7,731 bases of DNA from Bacteroidales bacterium (GTDB lineage Bacteria > Bacteroidota > Bacteroidia > Bacteroidales > UBA7960), in NCBI GenBank assembly GCA_007128045.1, contig SKYG01000368.1:1-7731 (forward strand), given 5' to 3'. Of the stretch, positions 1-5,687 are shown one piece after another. The position numbers and the translations under genes were made by a program. The number at the start of each line of letters is the position of its first letter. Position 1 is the first letter of the stretch. The notes under the pieces are model-generated. The model was not told the origin of the DNA, did no database searches, and saw only the letters and a program-made list of their open reading frames with translations.

Positions 1-162
1 AGGAAACCCACCGGTAAGACCACCCGCCACAAATAGCAGCAAGTTGGTAGCATGTCCCAAAAAGATCAATCCCAATATCAGCTTAAAGATGTTTCTTCTC
101 AACAACAAGTATACTGCTGAGCCATATAACACCCCGATTAACACTGCCAGTAAAAAAAGCAT
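1..162 (-). CDS. mrpC: Na+/H+ antiporter subunit C (MrpC/MnhC), 3' end beyond window
   Basis: The first 54 residues of an MrpC (NuoK-like) membrane subunit are visible; the gene continues past the left edge. The protein opens with a hydrophobic helix (MLFLLAVLIGVLYG), followed by an RR dipeptide at 22-23 and a second helix. That helix carries the family signature LGHATNLLLF at residues 35-44, then GGLTGGFP. MrpC subunits are about 110-120 residues with three helices, so roughly half is seen. The ATG at 162-160 lies only 2 nt after the mrpB stop, and a strong GGAGG sits inside the last codons of mrpB, so the two genes are almost certainly co-transcribed and probably translationally coupled. 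In the Mrp complex, MrpC packs in the membrane next to the antiporter-like subunits A and D. The remaining subunits (D, E, F, G) are expected to the left of the window. Confidence 0.93.
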   Translation of the reverse strand, partial: MLFLLAVLIGVLYGSAVYLLLRRNIFKLILGLIFLGHATNLLLFVAGGLTGGFP

Positions 163-164
163 GC

Positions 165-578
165 TTATTCCTCCATGATTGAAAACATTACCAACATCAG
201 CATCCCAGCCACAGCCAAATAAACACCGACATCAAACAGCAGCGGTGTTCCCAGTTTCAGCTCGAAAGCCGAATATGCAAAAAAGGTAACCCATTCGCCG
301 GTCATAAACACATCGCCGGCCAGCAGAGCAGGAACACCACTCAACAAGGCAACCAGCAAGCCTGTGGCAGTCAGGTTTACCGGACTGAAGAAAATGCTTT
401 TCTGGGTCTTGTTAACACCAAATGCCATCGCATATAAAATATAGGCAGCTCCCAGCATCAACCCCCCAATGAAACCACCTCCCGGCTCATTGTGCCCGCG
501 ATATAATACCACCAGCGACAAGATCACCAGCATGGGTCGCATGTGTCGGGCAGCTATTTGTAATATGATCGATTCCAT
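165..578 (-). CDS. mrpB: Na+/H+ antiporter subunit B (MrpB/MnhB)
   Basis: A 137-residue integral membrane protein of the MnhB family and of normal length for a stand-alone MrpB. Two family signatures are intact: HNEPGGGFIGGL at residues 29-40 and GTPLLFDVGVYL at residues 110-121. About four hydrophobic helices are visible, at roughly 12-26, 35-54, 68-88 and 112-134. MrpB is an essential structural subunit of the Mrp Na+/H+ antiporter in the cytoplasmic membrane. The start is the ATG at 578-576, and MESIILQIAARHMRPM matches the usual N-terminus. Upstream is AT-rich (AATTAAATT) with no Shine-Dalgarno sequence, as is common in Bacteroidota. It ends 2 nt before mrpC. Unusually for this operon type, it is separated from mrpA by 204 bp of repeat-bearing DNA. 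In some bacteria MrpA and MrpB are fused, but here they are separate. Confidence 0.96.
   Translation of the reverse strand: MESIILQIAARHMRPMLVILSLVVLYRGHNEPGGGFIGGLMLGAAYILYAMAFGVNKTQKSIFFSPVNLTATGLLVALLSGVPALLAGDVFMTGEWVTFFAYSAFELKLGTPLLFDVGVYLAVAGMLMLVMFSIMEE
170..174 (-). promoter_or_regulatory. Shine-Dalgarno site of mrpC inside mrpB
   Basis: On the minus strand GGAGG occupies 174-170, seven bases before the mrpC ATG at 162. It lies within the final Met-Glu-Glu codons of mrpB. This fixes the mrpC start and suggests translational coupling. It is the best ribosome-binding site among the minus-strand genes here. Confidence 0.75.
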
Positions 579-604
579 AATTTAATTGTTACTGGTTACC
601 GGGA

Positions 605-712
605 TTAACCGCAGAGAAACGCTGAGTGATGCACAGAGTTGCGCCGTAATGAAAGGGCCTGACCTGTCCTCTGCGTTTCTCCGCGAATCACTCTGCGTTT
701 CTCCGCGGTTAA
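605..712. repeat. CGCAGAGAAACG-type inverted repeat between mrpA and mrpB
   Basis: The left arm at 605-630 and the right arm at 687-712 are inverted copies. The reverse complement of the right arm matches the left at 24 of 26 positions, both beginning TTAACCGC(A/G)GAGAAACG. The arms enclose 56 nt that hold a second partial copy of the same word. A transcript from either strand could fold this into a long hairpin. Related GCGGAGAAACGCAGAG-type words recur in intergenic DNA of environmental Bacteroidota; that is recalled knowledge and was not checked. It contains no credible gene. The short plus-strand open frame at 586-786 only translates the repeat. Confidence 0.8.
669..707. repeat. 17-bp direct repeat within the mrpA-mrpB element
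   Basis: The 17-mer CTCTGCGTTTCTCCGCG occurs identically at 669-685 and 691-707, a 22-bp period. The second copy is part of the right arm of the larger inverted repeat, so the element has grown by local duplication of one short unit. Confidence 0.85.
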
Positions 713-750
713 CTTTATTTTTGACCTTCAGACTTTCGACCATTTATCAA

Positions 751-782
751 ATCAACACATCAACAAATCAACAAATCAACAT
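751..782. repeat. ATCAACAA 8-bp tandem repeat (four units)
   Basis: ATCAAC recurs exactly every 8 bp at 751, 759, 767 and 775, with variable last bases (AC, AA, AA, AT). The array ends directly against the mrpA stop codon at 783-785. The same 8-bp unit appears again at 3354-3375 on the other side of mrpA, so these arrays flank the gene. Confidence 0.85.
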
Positions 783-3089
783 TTAAACCTGTTTATTTTT
801 CGTAAATTTAATCATAGAATAGATCCCCAATGCAGCGATTGCTATCACGGTGATCTCTCCCAACGTATCCAGGGCCCTGAAATCGACAAGGATCACATTG
901 ACGATATTTCTTCCGAATGCTTCGGTATAACTCTTTTCTTTAAAAAACTCTGAAATGGGTTCACCCAGCTGGGAGGTACCTGCCTGCAGCACCATCACCA
1001 TCATGAATGATCCGACCAGCACGGCCACCAGGCCATCACGCATCCGGGCGCCGGTATCAGAATATATTTTATAGGCAGGCAGTTGCAACAGCAACGCCAT
1101 GGCCAGGATGATCATCAGGGTTTCGACCAGGATCATGGTAATGGCCAGGTCTGTTCCACTAAAGGCAATAAATATGATGGCGATGCCAAAGCCAATCACC
1201 CCCATGGCCACCAGGGCGATCACCCTCGAATGCGAGGTAACTGCCGACAATGCTGCTGCGATGATCAGCACCACCACCGCTACCAGGTTCAGCGGCATCT
1301 CGCTGAAGTTGATTTCCAGGATGATCGGATCTGCCCGCCAGATCATCGTCCACACCAGAACCGAAGCAACCACAAAAACGGTCATCAGGTAAAACCGGTG
1401 ATAGCCATGTTGCAGGTTCTTCGTCTGCCCTTTGGCAAAAACCAGAAAACTGTCGATCGACGTGGTGAACGTCCTGGAAAACTCTCGTGTAAAGTATTTG
1501 ATATTCAGCTTATCAGCAACGATAAAAACCTTCTTTTTGTGTCTGTACATCAGATAGCCCGACAGTACCGTCAGCGCACTGAGGCCCAGCACCAGGTTAA
1601 ACCCATGCCATATCTTCAAGGTAATGGCTTCGATAAACGGACTGATTGACAATACCGCTTGTGAAGTCAGCGGTGTTGCTATCGCTGTGGGATAGACACC
1701 CAATACCAGGCTGGCCAGCACCAGGAAAAATGGTCCGATAATCAGTGCCAAAGATGGTGCAGCAGGTTTCTTTTCGTAGGATGGTTCAGTGCCCTTGAAG
1801 ACATCGAAAAAAAGTCTGAACGACAAAAAAACCAACACCACATTGGTAAAAAAGCTTGCAGCAATCAGTACAACCCGTGCTGTGGGTGCATACATTTTTG
1901 CCTCATAGATGAGCTCCTTGCCAATAAATCCCAGCAAAGGCGGTATTCCGGCCATGGAGACCAGAGCCAGCCCCATCACGACTGCGGCGAAAGGCATATA
2001 CTTATACAATCCGCCCAGTTTGGTGATATCCCGCGTACCCGTCATCTTCTCTATATTTCCGGCCATCATAAACAGCGTCCCTTTGTACAAGGCATGCACC
2101 AGTAGAAAGATGATGGCTGCATTGATGGCATATTTGGTGCCTGTACCTATCAGCAGTACCAAGGTACCAAGTGCGCTGACTGTCGTATAGGCAAGTATGC
2201 GTTTCAGGTCAGTCTGGGTGATGCTCAGCCAGGCACCCACCACCATGGTGGTGGCTCCGAAGGTTGTCAGCAGGATCATCCATAGGTCGGTACCTCCAAG
2301 TACCGGATTTAAGCGCGCCAGCAAGAACACGCCCGCCTTCACCATCGTAGCTGAATGCAGGTAGGCACTCACCGGCGAAGGTGCAGCCATGGCTCCCGGC
2401 AGCCAGAAATGAAAAGGAAACTGTGCTGACTTGGTAAAAGCACCTACCAGGATTAGCAGCAAGGCAGGCACGTACAGATTGCTATTCTGGATTGCAGCAG
2501 GGTCTGTAAGAATGACCGACAACTCATAGGTACCATATGGAATAGCGAGCAAGACAAAACCTCCAATCAGAGCCAGTCCGCCAAAGCCGGTGATCAGCAG
2601 CGCATGAAGGGCCGCCATGCGTGCTTCGGGCTTTTCATGATAGTATCCGATCAGCATGAATGAGCTGATGCTGGTAAGCTCCCAGAAAACGAACATGGTG
2701 ATCAGGTTTCCCGACACGACGATCCCTAGCATAGAAGCCATAAATAGAGCCAAATAGCCAAGAAAGCGCCCTTTCATGGGATAGGGTTTCATGTAATAAC
2801 CGGCATACACCATGATGAACGTGCCGATTCCCAGCACGATCAGGCTAAATAGCACTCCAAACCCATCCACATAAAAAGAAAAATCAATGCCATATACAGG
2901 AATCCAGGAGAAGCGTTCAGTAATCACCTCTCCAGCATTGATACGCGGAAGTAAGCTCAGATAATACACAAATCCGCCGAAGGGAAATACCGCGTATATC
3001 CATCCGGCCATACCTTTCAGATACCTGCGTGTCAGGGGGGCAACTCCGGCTAAAATGATTAATAGTAAAACAACCAGTCCTGTACTCAT
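783..3089 (-). CDS. mrpA: Na+/H+ antiporter subunit A (MrpA/MnhA)
   Basis: A 768-residue polytopic membrane protein related to the NuoL/ND5 subunit of complex I. It forms part of the ion-translocating core of the Mrp Na+/H+ antiporter. The antiporter module spans about residues 60-430 and shows the expected charged residues in helices: E137 in FWELTS, K220 in GAFTKSAQFPFHFWLPGAM, K251 in TMVKAG, the TQTDLKRILAYTTVSALG block at 291-308, H332/K336 in VHALYKGTLFM, and K391 in GFIGKE. A linker at about 430-570 leads to the C-terminal MbhD/DUF4040-like part (DLAITMILVETL, 647-658, with E656). An MbhE-like end follows (FRALDTLGEITVIAIAALG, 737-755). Length matches stand-alone MrpA, not the longer MrpAB fusion. 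The ATG at 3089-3087 follows a weak GAGGA at 3097-3093. It is the first gene of the operon, with mrpB and mrpC downstream. Confidence 0.97.
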   Translation of the reverse strand: MSTGLVVLLLIILAGVAPLTRRYLKGMAGWIYAVFPFGGFVYYLSLLPRINAGEVITERFSWIPVYGIDFSFYVDGFGVLFSLIVLGIGTFIMVYAGYYMKPYPMKGRFLGYLALFMASMLGIVVSGNLITMFVFWELTSISSFMLIGYYHEKPEARMAALHALLITGFGGLALIGGFVLLAIPYGTYELSVILTDPAAIQNSNLYVPALLLILVGAFTKSAQFPFHFWLPGAMAAPSPVSAYLHSATMVKAGVFLLARLNPVLGGTDLWMILLTTFGATTMVVGAWLSITQTDLKRILAYTTVSALGTLVLLIGTGTKYAINAAIIFLLVHALYKGTLFMMAGNIEKMTGTRDITKLGGLYKYMPFAAVVMGLALVSMAGIPPLLGFIGKELIYEAKMYAPTARVVLIAASFFTNVVLVFLSFRLFFDVFKGTEPSYEKKPAAPSLALIIGPFFLVLASLVLGVYPTAIATPLTSQAVLSISPFIEAITLKIWHGFNLVLGLSALTVLSGYLMYRHKKKVFIVADKLNIKYFTREFSRTFTTSIDSFLVFAKGQTKNLQHGYHRFYLMTVFVVASVLVWTMIWRADPIILEINFSEMPLNLVAVVVLIIAAALSAVTSHSRVIALVAMGVIGFGIAIIFIAFSGTDLAITMILVETLMIILAMALLLQLPAYKIYSDTGARMRDGLVAVLVGSFMMVMVLQAGTSQLGEPISEFFKEKSYTEAFGRNIVNVILVDFRALDTLGEITVIAIAALGIYSMIKFTKNKQV

Positions 3090-3104
3090 GCTTCCTCAAT
3101 TCAT

Positions 3105-3124
3105 AAAAAAACCGGTACAACCGG
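3105..3124 (-). promoter_or_regulatory. Short GC hairpin plus T7 in the mrpA leader
   Basis: On the minus strand CCGGT (3124-3120), a 3-nt loop and ACCGG (3116-3112) are followed by seven T residues (3111-3105). The mrpA ATG begins 15 nt further on. This is the geometry of a small intrinsic terminator or attenuator read towards mrpA. The stem has only five base pairs, so activity is uncertain. Confidence 0.3.
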
Positions 3125-3207
3125 AGTTAACATACAAAAGGCTAATTTAAGCAATTTTCGATTTTATAACAGCAGACTTGATTGTTTTGTTTAAAACATC
3201 TATCAAA

Positions 3208-3222
3208 ATGTCAATTTGACAT
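3208..3222. promoter_or_regulatory. 15-bp palindrome, candidate operator
   Basis: ATGTCAA at 3208-3214 and TTGACAT at 3216-3222 form a perfect 7-1-7 palindrome in the middle of the divergent intergenic region. Each arm contains a TTGACA-like hexamer, one on each strand, but no convincing -10 box lies at the right distance. It may be a binding site for a dimeric regulator. No regulator gene is visible in the window. Confidence 0.3.
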
Positions 3223-3353
3223 AATAAGTATCACAAAATGCCATTATGTCTTATTGTAAAGTTGCTTTCCCGAATTAATATTTCTTCCTTATGAAGCTAC
3301 TTACAGGTTATACATAATTAATTATATACTCGACCAACAACCATCTTATTCAA

Positions 3354-3375
3354 ATCAACAAATCAACAAATCAAT
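3354..3375. repeat. ATCAACAA 8-bp tandem repeat (about three units)
   Basis: ATCAAC occurs at 3354 and 3362, with ATCAAT at 3370, giving the same 8-bp period as the array at 751-782. It lies upstream of hsp20. Confidence 0.75.
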
Positions 3376-3472
3376 CGACCAAAGTTTAGCCAACAATAAT
3401 ACATGTCGGGCATATGGTATATAATTTGATTTTAAGATAATGAGAAAAAAAATTGTTTAACCAAAAAAAAAT

Positions 3473-3477
3473 GGAGG
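3473..3477 (+). promoter_or_regulatory. Shine-Dalgarno site deciding the hsp20 start
   Basis: GGAGG at 3473-3477 is eight bases before the ATG at 3486. It favours that ATG over two in-frame alternatives upstream, a TTG at 3453 and an ATG at 3471. The ATG at 3471 overlaps this site. Confidence 0.65.
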
Positions 3478-3485
3478 GAAAAGCC

Positions 3486-3920
3486 ATGTTACCAATGTTA
3501 AGAAAGAACCGCGCCAGTTTTCCAAGTCTGATTGATGAGTTTTTGGGAAGGGATATGCTTGACAGTGTATTTGCCAATGAGACAGGCATCAGCACGCCGG
3601 CAGTCAACGTGATTGAGACGGGAGATGAATTTCGCATTGAAGTGGCTGCTCCAGGCCTTGAAAAGAAAGATTTCAACATTGACCTGGACGGTCGCATGCT
3701 CACGATCTCATCTGAGAAGGAGTTTAACAAAGAAGAGAAGGAGGAGCGTTTCATGCGTAGGGAGTTCGGTTACACACGTTTCAGCCGTTCGTTCAGTCTG
3801 CCTGAATTGGTGGATGTAGACAAAATCAAGGCTAGCCATAAAAACGGGATATTGAATATCTCCATCCCAAAAATGGAACAAGCCAAGCAAAAACCACCCA
3901 AACAGATCGCTATTTCATAG
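3486..3920 (+). CDS. Small heat-shock protein, Hsp20/alpha-crystallin family
   Basis: From the ATG at 3486 the protein is 144 residues, typical for bacterial Hsp20. It is a cytoplasmic, ATP-independent holdase that binds unfolding proteins and assembles into oligomers. A short N-terminal arm (FPSLIDEFLGRDML, 12-25) resembles that of Bacteroidota Hsp20 proteins. The alpha-crystallin domain spans about 38-130, starting at PAVNVIETGDEFRIEVAAPG. It ends in the diagnostic A-x3-N-G-I-L motif (ASHKNGILNISIPK, 116-129). The C-terminal IAI at 141-143 is the I-x-I anchor used in oligomer assembly. The start was chosen for its GGAGG eight bases upstream; starts at 3453 (TTG) or 3471 (ATG) would add only a short lysine-rich extension. 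It is monocistronic, bounded by the divergent region on the left and a strong terminator on the right. Heat or stress regulation is expected from the family, but no operator was identified. Confidence 0.95.
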   Translation: MLPMLRKNRASFPSLIDEFLGRDMLDSVFANETGISTPAVNVIETGDEFRIEVAAPGLEKKDFNIDLDGRMLTISSEKEFNKEEKEERFMRREFGYTRFSRSFSLPELVDVDKIKASHKNGILNISIPKMEQAKQKPPKQIAIS

Positions 3921-3945
3921 CAACGGATCAGAACTGTAAAGAATT

Positions 3946-3982
3946 AAACCCCAGCCCCATCAATTCGGACTGGGGTTTTTTT
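3946..3982 (+). terminator. Rho-independent terminator of hsp20
   Basis: AAACCCCAG (3946-3954) pairs perfectly with CTGGGGTTT (3970-3978), a 9-bp stem with a 15-nt loop. The T run extends to 3982. It begins 26 bp after the hsp20 stop codon and is the clearest terminator in the window. Confidence 0.88.
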
Positions 3983-4003
3983 GTTGGTTGTGGGCTAAGT
4001 TTA

Positions 4004-4065
4004 ATAGCACCCGTCATCTCGAATCCCTGCGCAGCGAAGCGAAGCAGGGTGAGAGATCCCCTACA
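4004..4065. repeat. GTCATCTCGA-type dispersed repeat, copy 1
   Basis: The left block at 4004-4023 (ATAGCACCCGTCATCTCGAA) and the right block at 4051-4065 (GAGAGATCCCCTACA) match copy 2 at 5638-5679 at 19 of 20 and 15 of 15 positions. The centre differs: this copy holds CCCTGC (4025-4030) and GCAGGG (4044-4049), which can pair. ATCTC (4016-4020) can pair with GAGAT (4053-4057) to lengthen the hairpin. A GGTTGTGGG word also precedes both copies. The rest of 3983-4200 shows no gene. A TAAATTTA at 4162-4169 resembles a Bacteroidota -7 box for the hydrolase but lacks the final G. Confidence 0.82.
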
Positions 4066-4200
4066 TGGAAAGACTACCAGGTTACCCCATCTTTCTCAGT
4101 GTTCAGCGCCTTGTAATGGGTAGTAGGTTGCGAAAAACACTTTTAACATAAAAATATTCATTAAATTTACCGCTCATCCTTGTTTCTAAAAAAGAGCGTT

Positions 4201-5085
4201 ATGCCCCAAGAACCCTTCCACCTGGTGATCCTGACCGCAGCATTTTGTTGCTCCAGTCTGGCATTTTCCCAAAGTCCGCCTGCACAAATCACTTCTATCC
4301 AGGGAGCTGAATCAAGAATGTACAAAACCATCGATGATGCTGAACTTATTTTACACATCTTTCAGCCTCCAGCACGCATGGAGGGAGAATTTTTGCCTGC
4401 TATTGTTTTCTTCTTTGGCGGGGGGTGGACATCCGGCACAGTCAATCAGTTTGTTCCTCATTGCAGGTATCTGGCTGAACGCGGCATGATTGCGATCGTG
4501 GCAGATTACCGTGTTCGGTCAAGACATGGCGTCACACCCTATGAATGTGTGAATGATGCAAAATCGGCCATACGCTGGGTGAGAGAGAATGCTGACAAAT
4601 ATGGTATCGACACCAGCCGTATTGCAGCATCCGGTGGAAGCGCCGGAGGGCACCTGGCAGCAAGTACAGCCTTAGTAAGAGGCTACGACGAAACATCAGA
4701 GAACCTCAGCATTAGCTCCGTACCAAATGCCCTGGTGTTATTTAATCCTGCACTCGACATGAAAAGTATTTTGGAAAGAAGAAGTAACACAGACGGACAA
4801 GGGGATTTGGCATTGAGGGCAGAGGAAATTTCACCACTACATCAGGTTCGCAAAAACGCGCCGCCCACCATTATCTTTCACGGCACAGCCGACACCACTG
4901 TGCCTATACAACAAGCTGAACACTTTTGCCAGGAAATGCAACGGCATCAAAACCGTTGTGAGCTGATCGCTTTTGAAGGCCGCCCCCATGCCTTCTTCAA
5001 CTACCGCGATGGCAGCACCGCTGATTACCTTGAGACCCTGAGGCTAACTGATGAGTTTCTTGTCTCTATAGGCTACCTGAAGTAA
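4201..5085 (+). CDS. Secreted alpha/beta hydrolase (esterase-like, BD-FAE/Abhydrolase_3 type)
   Basis: From the ATG at 4201 the protein is 294 residues. A hydrophobic stretch (LVILTAAFCCSSLAF) followed by S-Q suggests a type I signal peptide cut after S23, so the enzyme is probably periplasmic or secreted; no lipobox fits. The fold shows FFFGGGW at 70-76 (oxyanion-hole region), the nucleophile elbow GGSAGG with S147, the acid D231 in HGTADTTVP, and H263 in EGRPHAFF. The catalytic triad is therefore complete. Relatives hydrolyse small esters, including acetyl or feruloyl groups on plant polysaccharides; the substrate here cannot be told. The oxyanion motif has F where many relatives have H. 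An in-frame TTG at 4180 would add MFLKKSV, giving a more positively charged signal-peptide start, so the true start is uncertain. The gene stands alone and converges on the diiron gene. Confidence 0.9.
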   Translation: MPQEPFHLVILTAAFCCSSLAFSQSPPAQITSIQGAESRMYKTIDDAELILHIFQPPARMEGEFLPAIVFFFGGGWTSGTVNQFVPHCRYLAERGMIAIVADYRVRSRHGVTPYECVNDAKSAIRWVRENADKYGIDTSRIAASGGSAGGHLAASTALVRGYDETSENLSISSVPNALVLFNPALDMKSILERRSNTDGQGDLALRAEEISPLHQVRKNAPPTIIFHGTADTTVPIQQAEHFCQEMQRHQNRCELIAFEGRPHAFFNYRDGSTADYLETLRLTDEFLVSIGYLK

Positions 5086-5087
5086 AG

Positions 5088-5166
5088 GATTACGTGATGC
5101 ACCTTTCAACCTTAAACGTTAAACCTTCAACTGACTTGCGCCCTAATTCTCCCGCATCACGTAATC
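5088..5166. repeat. 13-bp perfect inverted repeat between convergent genes
   Basis: GATTACGTGATGC at 5088-5100, just after the hydrolase stop, is exactly inverted at 5154-5166. The right arm encodes Asp-Tyr-Val-Met near the C-terminus of the diiron protein. The arms are 53 nt apart, and the space holds TTCAACCTTAAACGTTAAACC-like filler. No T tract follows either arm closely, so this is not a standard intrinsic terminator. It could still form a stem at the ends of both transcripts. Confidence 0.75.
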
Positions 5167-5598
5167 ATCATACTCCACTTCAAACCGCAGCTTGTGTTTC
5201 GACTCTTCTACGGCAAGGGCCTGAAACGTATTCTTTAACTCCGGGTTGTTTGTCCTTTCAGACAACGCTGTGTACAGCTTAAAGGCAGCCTTCTCGCGCT
5301 TCATAGCCAACACCAGGGCATCGGCATACTCCATATTCTCTGAAGGCTTTTCCGCCACAACATAATCGGCGATCTTCAGATCGTTTACATGCTCTGTCTC
5401 AAGGTCAAAAACCCGTTCATCTTTGATCTTCTGCAGCCTGGCCTTATGCCCCACTTCCTCCCTGGCAAACTCAAGAAAAACCTCCTGCATCTGCTTGTTT
5501 TTCATCTTTGCAGCCAATTGGGTGTAAAAATCAATGGCCTCCTGCTCTGATTGCATGGCAAATTCCAAAATGTCGTCAATGGTTTCAAATGCTTTCAT
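5143..5598 (-). CDS. Rubrerythrin/ferritin-like diiron protein without rubredoxin domain
   Basis: From the ATG at 5598-5596 (MKAFETIDDILEFAM) the protein is 151 residues. It has the two-fold repeated helix-pair pattern of ferritin-like diiron carboxylate proteins. The first half has E18 (SEQEAIDFY) and EExxH at 47-51; the second half has E102 (REKAAFKLY) and EExxH at 131-135. These supply the expected iron ligands. There is no cysteine anywhere, so the rubredoxin centre of classical rubrerythrins is absent. Family members reduce peroxide or store or sense iron and oxygen in the cytoplasm of anaerobes; which applies here is not decided by sequence. The frame is open a further 43 codons upstream, but that extension only translates a dispersed repeat and a (ACAACC)n run, so it is rejected. 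The gene lies 97 bp downstream of the Fdh-like gene on the same strand and may share its transcript. Confidence 0.9.
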   Translation of the reverse strand: MKAFETIDDILEFAMQSEQEAIDFYTQLAAKMKNKQMQEVFLEFAREEVGHKARLQKIKDERVFDLETEHVNDLKIADYVVAEKPSENMEYADALVLAMKREKAAFKLYTALSERTNNPELKNTFQALAVEESKHKLRFEVEYDDYVMREN

Positions 5599-5613
5599 GT
5601 TGTTGTGGGTTTG

Positions 5614-5631
5614 GGTTGTGGTTGTGGTTGT
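5614..5631. repeat. GGTTGT hexamer tandem repeat
   Basis: Three perfect GGTTGT units occupy 5614-5631, reading ACAACC in the leader of the diiron gene. Imperfect GT-rich sequence lies on both sides. The run occupies the region where the ribosome would bind, leaving no Shine-Dalgarno sequence. Confidence 0.8.
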
Positions 5632-5637
5632 GGGGTC

Positions 5638-5679
5638 ATAGCACCTGTCATCTCGAAGCGCAGCGAGAGATCCCCTACA
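5638..5679. repeat. GTCATCTCGA-type dispersed repeat, copy 2
   Basis: This shorter copy of the element at 4004-4065 keeps the left block (5638-5657) and the right block (5665-5679). Only GCGCAGC lies between them. CTCG at 5652-5655 pairs with CGAG at 5664-5667 around AAGCGCAG. It fills most of the 97-bp gap between the Fdh-like gene and the diiron gene. Confidence 0.82.
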
Positions 5680-5687
5680 GACCGAAG

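Larger units (their letters stand above)
3090..3485. other. Divergent AT-rich intergenic region between mrpA and hsp20
   Basis: This stretch of about 395 bp separates divergent genes and must carry both promoters. It is strongly AT-rich compared with the flanking genes. It contains a short hairpin with an adenine run next to mrpA (3105-3124) and a 15-bp palindrome (3208-3222). GACATAAT at 3218-3225 is repeated in inverted form at 3243-3250. An ATCAACAA array lies at 3354-3375, and a perfect TATAAT at 3420-3425 is oriented towards hsp20. No TTGACA-like box is at a sensible spacing from that TATAAT, and no clean Bacteroidota TAnnTTTG box was found, so promoter positions remain unassigned. No coding region or RNA gene was recognised. 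Confidence 0.6.

Noticed and set aside
605..782. CRISPR array
   Set aside because: The repeats are inverted or 8-bp tandem units without regular unique spacers, and no cas gene is present.
586..786. Plus-strand open frame of 66 codons between mrpA and mrpB
   Set aside because: It only translates the inverted repeat and the ATCAACAA array; there is no family resemblance or ribosome-binding site.
1083..1649. Plus-strand open frame of 188 codons inside mrpA
   Set aside because: It is antisense to the strongly conserved mrpA. The product is rich in Q, H and R with no recognisable domain, as expected of a shadow frame.
3420..3425. TATAAT as the hsp20 -10 box
   Set aside because: It is a perfect hexamer, but no -35 box is at proper spacing, Bacteroidota use a different -7/-33 consensus, and the region is AT-rich enough to give this by chance. 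It is mentioned only in the region entry.
3386..3754. Minus-strand open frame of 122 codons over hsp20
   Set aside because: It is antisense to the alpha-crystallin coding region, its composition is low in structure, and no family is recognised.
5088..5166. Bidirectional intrinsic terminator
   Set aside because: The stem is perfect, but the loop is 53 nt and no T tract follows either arm. It is recorded as an inverted repeat only.
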